NCBI GenBank assembly: GCA_023430245.1
Contig: JAEZBA010000605.1
Location: 1-6,339 of the forward strand
Reading direction: 5' to 3'
DNA from: Pseudomonadota bacterium
GTDB lineage: Bacteria > Pseudomonadota > Alphaproteobacteria > Rhizobiales > Xanthobacteraceae
DNA: 6,339 nt
Shown one piece after another: positions 1 to 5,508 of this stretch (position 1 is the first letter of the stretch; each line of letters begins with the position of its first letter). A program made the translations under genes and the position numbers. The notes beneath the pieces were generated by a model that saw nothing but the letters and a program-made list of their open reading frames with translations, had not been told where the DNA came from and did no database searches.

Positions 1-258
1 TCAACGATGCGGCGCTCCTCGACCAGCCGCTCGGACTGCGCTTCCGGGCACAGTCCGTATTCGCAGTCGTCCAAGCACGCGAAGTCGTGAAGACACAGGC
101 TCAGCATACGGAATGCACGAGGTCGGCGACTGCTCCGCCAACCCTTACGATATGGCGGAGGTAGTCGCGCGAATGCTGTCGCAGTCAATCACGTCCTCAT
201 CCTGCTCTTTCGCTCCCGGTAACGATCCAGTTGTCCTGGCAAAAGAGCGACGAGGTCG
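1..258. other. No confident gene: region downstream of the operon
   Basis: This stretch follows the stop codon of the Bug receptor gene and runs to the left edge. I cannot assign a gene. Two frames stay open to the edge with coding-like third positions. One is on the plus strand, from position 3 to a TAG at 162-164, and could be the tail of a convergent gene. The other is on the minus strand, from an ATG at 107 to the edge; it is cysteine-rich and has no clear ribosome binding site. They overlap, so at most one is real, and I recognise neither. The stretch also holds a terminator-like hairpin (241-260) and a long inverted repeat (126-168). Confidence 0.5.
126..168. repeat. Long imperfect inverted repeat (hairpin)
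   Basis: The outer arms GCGACT (126-131) and AGTCGC (163-168) and the inner arms CTCCGCCA (133-140) and TGGCGGAG (153-160) are each exact reverse complements. They are separated by one base on the left and two on the right. The result is a 14-bp stem with a small internal bulge and a 12-base loop. It lies about 90-130 bases past the last gene of the operon. No T-run follows on either strand, so it is not a standard intrinsic terminator. It could stabilise the 3' end of the mRNA, form a REP-like element, or be a protein site. Confidence 0.55.
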
Positions 259-260
259 CT
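241..260 (-). terminator. Rho-independent terminator overlapping the Bug gene stop
   Basis: On the minus strand the stem AGCGAC / GTCGCT has a three-base CTC loop and is followed at once by CTTTT. The left arm begins inside the TAG stop codon of the Bug receptor gene, so the hairpin uses coding bases. The stem is short (6 bp) and the T-tract has only four Ts, so termination may be partial. Its position directly at the end of the five-gene minus-strand cluster supports the call. Confidence 0.55.
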
Positions 261-1227
261 ATTTTTGCGGTTTGATCCCCGCCTCTGATACGATCCGCTT
301 GAACTTGGACATATTGGCGTTCAGCATAGCGCCGAATTCTTCGGACGTGCCGCCGACGATTTCCGCACCGGTCGGATCGATCCTGTTACGGACCTCGGGC
401 AACTGCAGCGCCTTGTTGATCTCCAGGTTGAGCTTCTGGACGATTGGTGCCGGCGTACCCTTCGGAGCGCCGAGGCCGTAGAAGGTCACGAAGTCGAATT
501 CCGGATAGCCCTGCTCGGCGATGGTCGGAATATTCGGCGCGCTCTTCAACCGACTGGTCGACGACACCCCGATCGGATGCAGCTTGCCCTGGCGGATGAA
601 CTCATCGGCAACCGCAACGCCAAGGAACATTCCCTTGATGTTGCCGGCGATGAGGTCCTGCAGCGCAGGATTGACACCGCGATAGGGGACGATAAGTGCA
701 TCCATCTTGGCCATGGTCTTCAGCCAGGCGAACCCGATCTCATGCGGGCTGCCCGGGCCGAGCGATCCGAAGGTGAACCAGCCGGGATTGGCCTTGGCAT
801 GGGCGACCAGTTCAGGAAGGGTCTTCATCGGCACCAGGCTGGAATTGACGATCAATACCAGCGGTACGCGCGCCAGATTGATTACCGGGACAATGTCCTT
901 TTCGGAATCGTAGGGCAGTTGCATCCCGAACGCCGCGTTGATGGCAAGCGAATCGAACAGCATGCCGACAGTATGGCCGTCCGGCGCAGCCTGCGTCAGT
1001 GCCGCTGTGCCGGTGACCGTTGAAGCACCCGGTTTGTTCTCAACCACGATCGGCTGTCCCAGCGACTTTTCGAGATAGACGCCGAGCGTGCGTGCCATCA
1101 GGTCGGTCCCGCCGCCAGCCGGATAAGGCACGATCCAGCGTATCGGCTGTGTTGGCCAGTTCTGTGCGGATGCGGTTACAGATGCCAGAAGAAGCGCCGC
1201 AGCGGCGAGCGCAAATCGATTGATCAA
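259..1227 (-). CDS. Bug/TctC-family periplasmic solute-binding receptor
   Basis: 322-residue member of the Bug (TctC-like) receptors, which bind carboxylates or related small acids in the periplasm, sometimes for a TctAB-type tripartite transporter. Residues 1-21 form a signal peptide: INR, a hydrophobic Ala/Leu run, then ASA before Gln22. The family signature follows, with IRWIVPYPAGGGTDLMAR (29-46), VVENKPGA (61-68) and VPYRGVNPALQDLIAG (180-195). Length is normal for the family. I place the start at the TTG at 1227, because AGGGAGG lies five bases upstream and this start yields a clean signal peptide; the longer reading from 1386 would put 53 unrelated residues ahead of it. It is the last gene of the cluster, 52 bases after the citrate-synthase-like gene. 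No membrane transporter genes are in the window, so it looks like an orphan receptor. Its ligand is probably the acid degraded by the upstream enzymes (inference). Confidence 0.93.
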   Translation of the reverse strand: MINRFALAAAALLLASVTASAQNWPTQPIRWIVPYPAGGGTDLMARTLGVYLEKSLGQPIVVENKPGASTVTGTAALTQAAPDGHTVGMLFDSLAINAAFGMQLPYDSEKDIVPVINLARVPLVLIVNSSLVPMKTLPELVAHAKANPGWFTFGSLGPGSPHEIGFAWLKTMAKMDALIVPYRGVNPALQDLIAGNIKGMFLGVAVADEFIRQGKLHPIGVSSTSRLKSAPNIPTIAEQGYPEFDFVTFYGLGAPKGTPAPIVQKLNLEINKALQLPEVRNRIDPTGAEIVGGTSEEFGAMLNANMSKFKRIVSEAGIKPQK

Positions 1228-1232
1228 GCAAA

Positions 1233-1239
1233 CCTCCCT
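1233..1239 (-). promoter_or_regulatory. Strong ribosome binding site that sets a TTG start
   Basis: Minus-strand AGGGAGG, five bases before the TTG at 1227. This is the best Shine-Dalgarno match in the window and it decides the start of the Bug receptor gene. No in-frame ATG lies close by. Confidence 0.8.
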
Positions 1240-1279
1240 TGGTAATGGCCGTTTGGCCTTGTTTTCCGATCGCGCGCCT

Positions 1280-2056
1280 TCACGGATCGCGACTGTCGAA
1301 GACTTCCTGTTCGGCCCGTTCCCAGATTTCACGCGCCAGCGGATTCTCCATCTCCTCGGACAGATGACCAACCAGTCCGACAGCACGGGAGATGACGGCT
1401 ACGCCGCGGCATATGCGCCACGGAAAGTCGAGCTCGCACAATATCGCGCCAATCGCGCCGGTCGCGTTGATCGGCAACTCCCGGCTGAGACGGGCTTCGG
1501 CCTGCTTCGATATCTCCTCGAGCAGAGCGACATACTGACCGCGAAAGCCGTTGCTCTCGGCAATCGCAAACAGGACCGGCGTGCGCGGATCGATCGGCTT
1601 GTGCAATGGATGACCGATACCGGGGATTGGCTGCCGACGACTGGTAAAATCCGCGACGATCGCCTCCGCCATGCTGGCGATCGACGCACCGTCCTTCCGG
1701 TTCCTGAATGCCTCCTGCAACACCTTCGCGATCTGCTCCGATCCGCCGGCGAACACGCTTCCGACCCCGCATAACCCTGCTGCAACTGCGGCCTGCAGAG
1801 CCTCGGGCGCTGCCATATTGATGAGACGGGCCGTCATCGCCTGCGGCGTCATGCCATGCTCGACCAGCGTGATTAGCAGCGCATTGAATATTTCGGCTTC
1901 CTGCGGCGTCGGCAATCGGCCCTTGATCTCCAGAAACGCCATGGCGCCGAGATCGATTTTGCCAAGCAATTGCGTTGTGAGGTCGAACCCGCGGACTGTG
2001 ATGCTGTCGCGGTCGCTCCAGCCCATCCGTGATTTCAGTTTCTTTCGTTCCTTCAT
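1280..2056 (-). CDS. Citrate-synthase-fold protein, citryl-CoA lyase type
   Basis: 258-residue protein with the citrate synthase fold, about the length of stand-alone citryl-CoA lyases and far shorter than true citrate synthases (about 430). Citryl-CoA lyases split citryl-CoA to acetyl-CoA and oxaloacetate. Family marks are GAMAFLEIKGRLPTPQE (37-53), APEALQAAVAAGLCGVGSVF (83-102), GIGHPLHKPIDPR (146-158), LPINATGAIGAI (194-205) and AVGLVGHLSEE (225-235). His149 matches the second catalytic His of citrate synthase. The first catalytic His appears replaced by Ala103 (in FAGGSEQ) and the catalytic Asp of the NVD motif by Thr199. The ATG at 2056 has AGGA five bases upstream and overlaps the dehydrogenase stop as ATGA; a longer reading from 2149 lies wholly inside that gene. 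It may cleave a citryl-CoA-like thioester, run in the condensing direction, or have lost classical chemistry. Fold call sure, reaction unsure. Confidence 0.85.
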   Translation of the reverse strand: MKERKKLKSRMGWSDRDSITVRGFDLTTQLLGKIDLGAMAFLEIKGRLPTPQEAEIFNALLITLVEHGMTPQAMTARLINMAAPEALQAAVAAGLCGVGSVFAGGSEQIAKVLQEAFRNRKDGASIASMAEAIVADFTSRRQPIPGIGHPLHKPIDPRTPVLFAIAESNGFRGQYVALLEEISKQAEARLSRELPINATGAIGAILCELDFPWRICRGVAVISRAVGLVGHLSEEMENPLAREIWERAEQEVFDSRDP

Positions 2057-3222
2057 CGCAATCCTGCCCGCAGAATCTGCCGCGCAAGCGCCGTTCTCAG
2101 CACTTCGGTCGGCCCCTCGGTGATCATGAAGCTGCGCTGATCTCGCCACAGCTTCTCGATCGGTAGTTCTGTCGTCAGCCCGATCCCGCCATGTAGTTGC
2201 AGACAGCGATCGGCGACGCGAAATCCCATTTCATCGCCATGGACCTTGACCATGAAGGTTTCGGTGCGCGCATCCTCGCCGCGGTCGAGCTTCGCGGCTG
2301 CGTCGTCCACCATCAGCCTGGTTGCATGCAGGTCGGTTGCGCAGTCGGCCAAAATCCACTGCACGCCTTGCCGCTCCGACAGCGGCTCGCCGAAGGTCTG
2401 GCGCTGCTTGACATAATCGAGGGTCAATTCGAGGCAACGCTCTGCAACGCCACAGGCGCGCGCTCCGTGGCGGATGCGGCCCTCGTTCAGCCAGCCCTGG
2501 GCAATCGCAAAGCCATCGCCTTCGGCACCGACTCGGTTTGCCTCCGGCACCTCGACATCCTGAAACGCAAGTTCACAAGGCGCATCGTCCATCATGGTCG
2601 GGTGACGCGCCGCGATGGTCAGGCCGGGCGTATCCATATCCACCAGGAAACACGATATTCCGCCGCGAGCGCCCTTGGCGGGATCGGTGCACGCAATGAC
2701 CTGTGCGAAATCCGCTTTCTCCGCATGCGTGATGAACCGCTTGGTGCCGTTGATGACATAGCGGTCATCCTTGCGTACCGCGCGAGTGCGCATCGCCGCC
2801 GGATCGGAGCCCGCGTCGGGCTCGGTCTGCGCGAAGCAGGCGACCTTCTTCCCCGCTAGCACCGGATCGAGATATCGTTCGCGCTGTTCACCTTGGAGCG
2901 AAATCAGGATCGGCCCCACGGTCGGGCCGAACAGCGAGTGATCGCGTGACGGGATCGCGATTGTCCGCGACACCTCGTGCCAGAACACCGCCATGGCGAG
3001 ATAGCCAAGACCCTGCCCGCCGAACTCTTCCGGCACGTTCAACAGCCAGAATCCGGCAGCCTTCGCCTTGTCCTGAATCGCCTGCCGCTGCTCGTCGCTC
3101 ATGACCCTCCGTTCGAACGGCATGACCTCCCGTTCGATGAACCGCCGGAGACTGGCGCGAAACGCATCAAGTTCCGCGCGAGTCGAAAGCGATCCGCCCT
3201 GATCGGGGGAGGGCGTCAGCAT
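2053..3222 (-). CDS. Acyl-CoA dehydrogenase
   Basis: 389-residue soluble flavoprotein of the acyl-CoA dehydrogenase family, full length. It oxidises an acyl-CoA to the 2,3-enoyl-CoA with FAD, passing electrons to ETF. Order: alpha-helical N-domain (about 15-125), beta-domain with the FAD/substrate signature AQTEPDAGSD (131-140) and INGTKRFIT (157-165), then a helical C-domain with RQTFGEPLSERQGVQW (274-289), QLHGGIGLTTELPIEKLWRD (342-361) and ITEGPTEVLR (367-376). Glu369 sits at the position of the catalytic base of medium-chain dehydrogenases. The ATG at 3222 shares its A with the crotonase stop (TGATG), and the gene end overlaps the next start (ATGA), so the three should be translated together. 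Between a CoA-transferase and a hydratase, it most likely desaturates the thioester made by the former. Chain type cannot be read from the sequence; by name it could equally be a branched-chain, aryl-propanoyl or dicarboxyl-CoA enzyme. Confidence 0.95.
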   Translation of the reverse strand: MLTPSPDQGGSLSTRAELDAFRASLRRFIEREVMPFERRVMSDEQRQAIQDKAKAAGFWLLNVPEEFGGQGLGYLAMAVFWHEVSRTIAIPSRDHSLFGPTVGPILISLQGEQRERYLDPVLAGKKVACFAQTEPDAGSDPAAMRTRAVRKDDRYVINGTKRFITHAEKADFAQVIACTDPAKGARGGISCFLVDMDTPGLTIAARHPTMMDDAPCELAFQDVEVPEANRVGAEGDGFAIAQGWLNEGRIRHGARACGVAERCLELTLDYVKQRQTFGEPLSERQGVQWILADCATDLHATRLMVDDAAAKLDRGEDARTETFMVKVHGDEMGFRVADRCLQLHGGIGLTTELPIEKLWRDQRSFMITEGPTEVLRTALARQILRAGLR

Positions 3223-4040
3223 CAGGCCCGCTTACGGTCGTGCGATTCCAGACCGGGCTTGTATTCGCCCTTCAGGAAATCGCTGATGCCCTCGGTGCGG
3301 AAGGCGTCGTTCTGGCGCGAGACCAGTTCGGCCTCTTTGGCGGACGTGTAGCTCATCGACGCTTCCCAGCTCATTTCCAGCGAGTAGCGATAGCCGTCCT
3401 TGGTGGCTTTCAGCGCCCACGGATCCTTCGCTGCAATTTCCTTGGCAACAGTCATGGTTTCTTCACGCAGTTTCACAAGCGGCACCGAGAGATTGATGAA
3501 GCCAATATCGGCTGCAACCTTGCCGCCGAACGGCCGGCCGGTCATCCCATACCAGAGCGCGTCACGCGGCCGCATCAGGTTGGCGAGCGACTTCGAGACA
3601 CTGCCACCGGGGAATAGCTTGAAGTTCACTTCTGACAATCCGAACGTCGCCTCGTCCGCAGCAATCGCGAGATCACAGCCTTCGACGATGGAGAACGCGC
3701 CGCCGAAGCAGAAGCCGTTGATCATCGCGATCGTCGGCTTCGGGTAGTACCGCAGTGTGCGTCCGCGCCATTCCACCGCGAGGCGCGTGATCCGGTCGTA
3801 TTCACCCGGCTTGTCCTTCAGCTCGGTGAAGAATTCCTTCAGGTCCATGCCGGCGCAGAACGAATTCCCGGCCCCGGTAAGGACGAGCACACGCGCCGCA
3901 TCATCATAGCGCAGCGCCTCAAGAGCATGGGTCATCTCCTCATGCAGCTTCGGGCTCATCGCGTTCTTCTTGTTGGGACGGTTGAGCGTAATCGTTGCAA
4001 CTCCGTCCGCGATGTCGATGAGTAGCGTCTCGTATTTCAT
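3222..4040 (-). CDS. Crotonase, hydroxycinnamoyl-CoA hydratase/lyase-like
   Basis: 272-residue crotonase, closest by my recall to p-hydroxycinnamoyl-CoA hydratase/lyase (feruloyl-CoA hydratase/lyase), which hydrates an enoyl-CoA and retro-aldol cleaves it to an aldehyde and acetyl-CoA. Shared stretches are NRPNKKNAMSPKL (20-32), VLTGAGNSFCAGMDLKEFF (53-71), KPTIAMINGFCFGGAFS (101-117), CDLAIAADEATFGLSEVN (122-139) and GMTGRPFGGKVAADIG (165-180). Glu137 matches the single catalytic Glu of that enzyme, and Ser117 takes the place of the second Glu of ordinary enoyl-CoA hydratases. Aligned by eye, Tyr75 and Tyr239, which bind the phenolic hydroxyl there, become Phe70 and Ser233, and Trp146 becomes Phe140. 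A phenolic substrate is thus unlikely; it may act as a hydratase only or on a non-hydroxylated acid. The start at 4040 has GGAG six bases upstream. A promoter and palindromic operator lie upstream, and its stop overlaps the dehydrogenase start by one base. Confidence 0.9.
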   Translation of the reverse strand: MKYETLLIDIADGVATITLNRPNKKNAMSPKLHEEMTHALEALRYDDAARVLVLTGAGNSFCAGMDLKEFFTELKDKPGEYDRITRLAVEWRGRTLRYYPKPTIAMINGFCFGGAFSIVEGCDLAIAADEATFGLSEVNFKLFPGGSVSKSLANLMRPRDALWYGMTGRPFGGKVAADIGFINLSVPLVKLREETMTVAKEIAAKDPWALKATKDGYRYSLEMSWEASMSYTSAKEAELVSRQNDAFRTEGISDFLKGEYKPGLESHDRKRA

Positions 4041-4122
4041 TACCTGCTCCGTACTTTCGCTGCCCCGGACCGAACCGGCGGTGTGCGATCATGCTTGGTG
4101 ATGTCGCTGCGTGTCTTTATCT

Positions 4123-4137
4123 GTGCGATTATCGCAC
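4123..4137. promoter_or_regulatory. Perfect 15-bp palindrome, candidate IclR operator 1
   Basis: GTGCGATTATCGCAC on the plus strand (GTGCGATAATCGCAC on the minus strand) has perfect 7-bp arms around one base. A 13-of-15 match occurs at 5474-5488 next to the regulator gene. I recall GTTCGATAATCGCAC as the PcaR site of Pseudomonas putida pcaIJ, which differs at one base. The embedded minus-strand GATAAT could serve as a -10 hexamer, as I recall for pcaIJ; otherwise the site lies just downstream of the promoter at 4157-4185. A lone half-site GTGCGAT recurs at 4083-4089. Confidence 0.7.
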
Positions 4138-4156
4138 TATATATCTTTATTCGCCC

Positions 4157-4185
4157 AACATAGCAGTCGGATGTCTGGTTGACAA
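4157..4185 (-). promoter_or_regulatory. Candidate sigma-70 promoter for the crotonase gene
   Basis: Minus strand: TTGTCA (4185-4180, 5 of 6 to consensus), a 17-base spacer, then TATGTT (4162-4157, 4 of 6). Transcription would begin near 4150 and the palindrome at 4123-4137 would lie roughly at +13 to +27, where a bound regulator could block elongation. The leader before the crotonase ATG would be about 110 bases. This suggests that the crotonase-to-Bug genes can be transcribed apart from the CoA-transferase. Confidence 0.45.
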
Positions 4186-4193
4186 CGCTGACC

Positions 4194-4208
4194 GCGCTGG
4201 CGCAGCGC
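4194..4208 (-). repeat. GC-rich hairpin between CoA-transferase and crotonase genes
   Basis: GCGCTG / CAGCGC arms around a three-base loop, 24 bases past the CoA-transferase stop codon. No T-run follows on the minus strand, so it is not a canonical terminator. It could slow polymerase or protect an mRNA end. The nine-base word GCGCAGCGC (plus strand) starts at 4200 within it and recurs at 4220. Confidence 0.4.
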
Positions 4209-4231
4209 ATGGCTCCGCGGCGCAGCGCGCA

Positions 4232-5368
4232 TCAGTCCAGACCGAACTCCTCCGTAATTGCAGCAGAATGCTCGCCGAGCGTGGGCGCCGCCATGCGGTT
4301 GGGGCCGCGCTCTCCGTCGATCAGAACCGGACGCTGGATGCCGGTCATCGCGCCCTCTTTCGAATGCCGCATTTCGTAAAACGTTTCGAGGTGACGGACC
4401 TGCGGATCGCCGATCACTTCGTCGGCCGACCAGACCGGAGCGTGCGGAACGTCCTGCGCTTCAAGGCGGCGGCACCATTCGGCGCGCGGCTGGGCGCGGA
4501 AGGACTCCGCGAGTTCCGATGTCAGATCCTCGTAATGCATCACCCGGGCGTCACGGGTGCGAAAGCGCTCGTCGTCGGCAAGATCAGGTCTCTCTATCGC
4601 TGCGAGCAATCCCTTCCAGAACTTGTCGGGCGTGGACAGATGCAGCGCCACAAGGCGTCCGTCGGAACACGCGAACACATAGGATTGAGATGTTGATACC
4701 CGCGTATGTGGCCCGCTCACGATGCCGAGCCGCGTGAAGGTCGCAAACGTATCCGGGATGAATGCAATCGAGGATTCAAGCATATTGGTGGAGATGCGCG
4801 CACCCTTGCCCGTCTTGCCTCGACTCACTAGCGCGCCAAGGATGCCGTAACAGGCATACATCCCTGTCACATTGTCGGCGATTGTCGGTCCTGCCGCGTG
4901 CGGCTCCTCCGGGTCCACCAGCAAACTGGCCAGTCCGCTCATGGCGATTCCGACCGAGTCATAGGCGGGGCGCTCGCGATAAGGTCCACTGTCACCGAAG
5001 CCGGTGATGGAGCATCGAACCAGCCGCGGATTAAGTTGCTCCAGCGTCCGGTCGTCGAGCCGCAGCCGGTCGAGGACACCCGGCCGGTAATTGTCAAGAA
5101 GCACGTCCGCATGACGAAGCAAGCGATGCAATTTGTCCTGTCCGGACAAGCTCTGCAGGTCGAGCTGGATACTCTCCTTGTTTCGATTATAGGCCGTAAA
5201 ATGCGGGCTGTAGAGGTCGCCACGATAGGCGCGGAACGGATCGCCGCCCTTCGGATGCTCGACCTTGATCACTCGCGCGCCCAGATCGGCGAGCATCATC
5301 CCTGCAAGCGGCGCCGTAATCATGGTGCCGAGTTCGACCACCAGAATTCCGTCGAGGGGCTGCGTCAT
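4232..5368 (-). CDS. CaiB/BaiF family III CoA-transferase
   Basis: 378-residue family III CoA-transferase, near the usual length of about 400. These cytosolic enzymes move CoA from a donor thioester such as succinyl-CoA to a free acid. The N-terminal Rossmann-like half carries GILVVELGTMITAPLAGMML (7-26), LGARVIKVEHPKGGDPFR (29-46) and DVLLDNYRPGVLDRL (88-102). PYRERPAYDSVGIAMSG follows at 129-145. The active-site Asp is Asp165 in IADNVTGMYA, matching Asp169 of formyl-CoA transferase, followed by GKTGKGARI (184-192). It is the first gene of the minus-strand cluster, divergent from the regulator with a 214-base gap that carries an operator and a TTGACA element. A 191-base gap separates it from the crotonase. 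The likely role is to activate the acid that the next genes oxidise. The acid is not evident; relatives use oxalate, carnitine, benzylsuccinate, itaconate or mesaconate. The ATG at 5368 gives the canonical N-terminus. Confidence 0.94.
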   Translation of the reverse strand: MTQPLDGILVVELGTMITAPLAGMMLADLGARVIKVEHPKGGDPFRAYRGDLYSPHFTAYNRNKESIQLDLQSLSGQDKLHRLLRHADVLLDNYRPGVLDRLRLDDRTLEQLNPRLVRCSITGFGDSGPYRERPAYDSVGIAMSGLASLLVDPEEPHAAGPTIADNVTGMYACYGILGALVSRGKTGKGARISTNMLESSIAFIPDTFATFTRLGIVSGPHTRVSTSQSYVFACSDGRLVALHLSTPDKFWKGLLAAIERPDLADDERFRTRDARVMHYEDLTSELAESFRAQPRAEWCRRLEAQDVPHAPVWSADEVIGDPQVRHLETFYEMRHSKEGAMTGIQRPVLIDGERGPNRMAAPTLGEHSAAITEEFGLD

Positions 5369-5473
5369 GGCAACCTAGACATCTGCGACACGCCCGGGTT
5401 TCGCGGACGAAGCCGCACTCCAACCTTCGCTCTCAACGTTTCCTCACCTGCAACATTTTTCTTTGCGGCACTT

Positions 5474-5488
5474 GTGCGAATATCGCTC
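5474..5488. promoter_or_regulatory. Imperfect 15-bp palindrome, candidate IclR operator 2
   Basis: GTGCGAATATCGCTC (minus strand GAGCGATATTCGCAC) matches 13 of 15 positions of the perfect palindrome at 4123-4137; five of its seven arm pairs are retained. In both places the site is preceded on the minus strand by an A/T-rich 16-base block beginning CGA (CGATAAAAATACATAT here, CGAATAAAGATATATA there). It lies in the divergent gap, 94 bases before the regulator ATG and about 105 before the CoA-transferase ATG, so one site could serve both genes and allow autoregulation. Weak plus-strand hexamers TTGTGC (5472-5477) and TATTTT (5494-5499) flank it. Confidence 0.62.
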
Positions 5489-5508
5489 ATATGTATTTTT
5501 ATCGTTCC

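Noticed and set aside
1..107. Cysteine-rich minus-strand frame starting at 107 and open to the left edge
   Set aside because: It has no ribosome binding site or known motif, and a plus-strand frame competes for the same bases, so it is too weak to call a gene.
113..481. 122-codon plus-strand open frame
   Set aside because: Most of it is antisense to the Bug receptor gene, with no family motif; it also runs through the inverted repeat.
1228..1386. N-terminal extension of the Bug receptor gene to 1386
   Set aside because: It overlaps the end of the citrate-synthase-like gene, adds 53 arginine-rich residues before a clear signal peptide, and ignores the strong ribosome binding site at 1233-1239.
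2057..2149. N-terminal extension of the citrate-synthase-like gene to 2149
   Set aside because: The added 31 residues lie entirely inside the dehydrogenase gene and look like an out-of-frame reading of it; the ATGA overlap with AGGA at 2062-2065 is a better start.
2197..2859. 220-codon plus-strand open frame
   Set aside because: Antisense shadow of the dehydrogenase gene, typical of GC-rich DNA; the opposite strand has unmistakable dehydrogenase motifs.
3222..4040. Naming the crotonase as feruloyl-CoA hydratase/lyase
   Set aside because: Overall similarity is high, but the two phenol-binding tyrosines appear absent and no aldehyde dehydrogenase or CoA ligase gene lies in the window.
4194..4208. 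GC hairpin as an intrinsic terminator of the CoA-transferase gene
   Set aside because: No run of Ts follows the stem on the minus strand, so I list it only as a hairpin.
4200..4228. Nine-base direct repeat GCGCAGCGC, 20 bp apart
   Set aside because: Low-complexity GC-rich word that partly forms the hairpin at 4194-4208; likely chance.
4091..4696. 201-codon plus-strand open frame across the crotonase promoter gap
   Set aside because: It is mostly antisense to the CoA-transferase gene, runs through the operator and promoter elements, and shows no recognisable domain.
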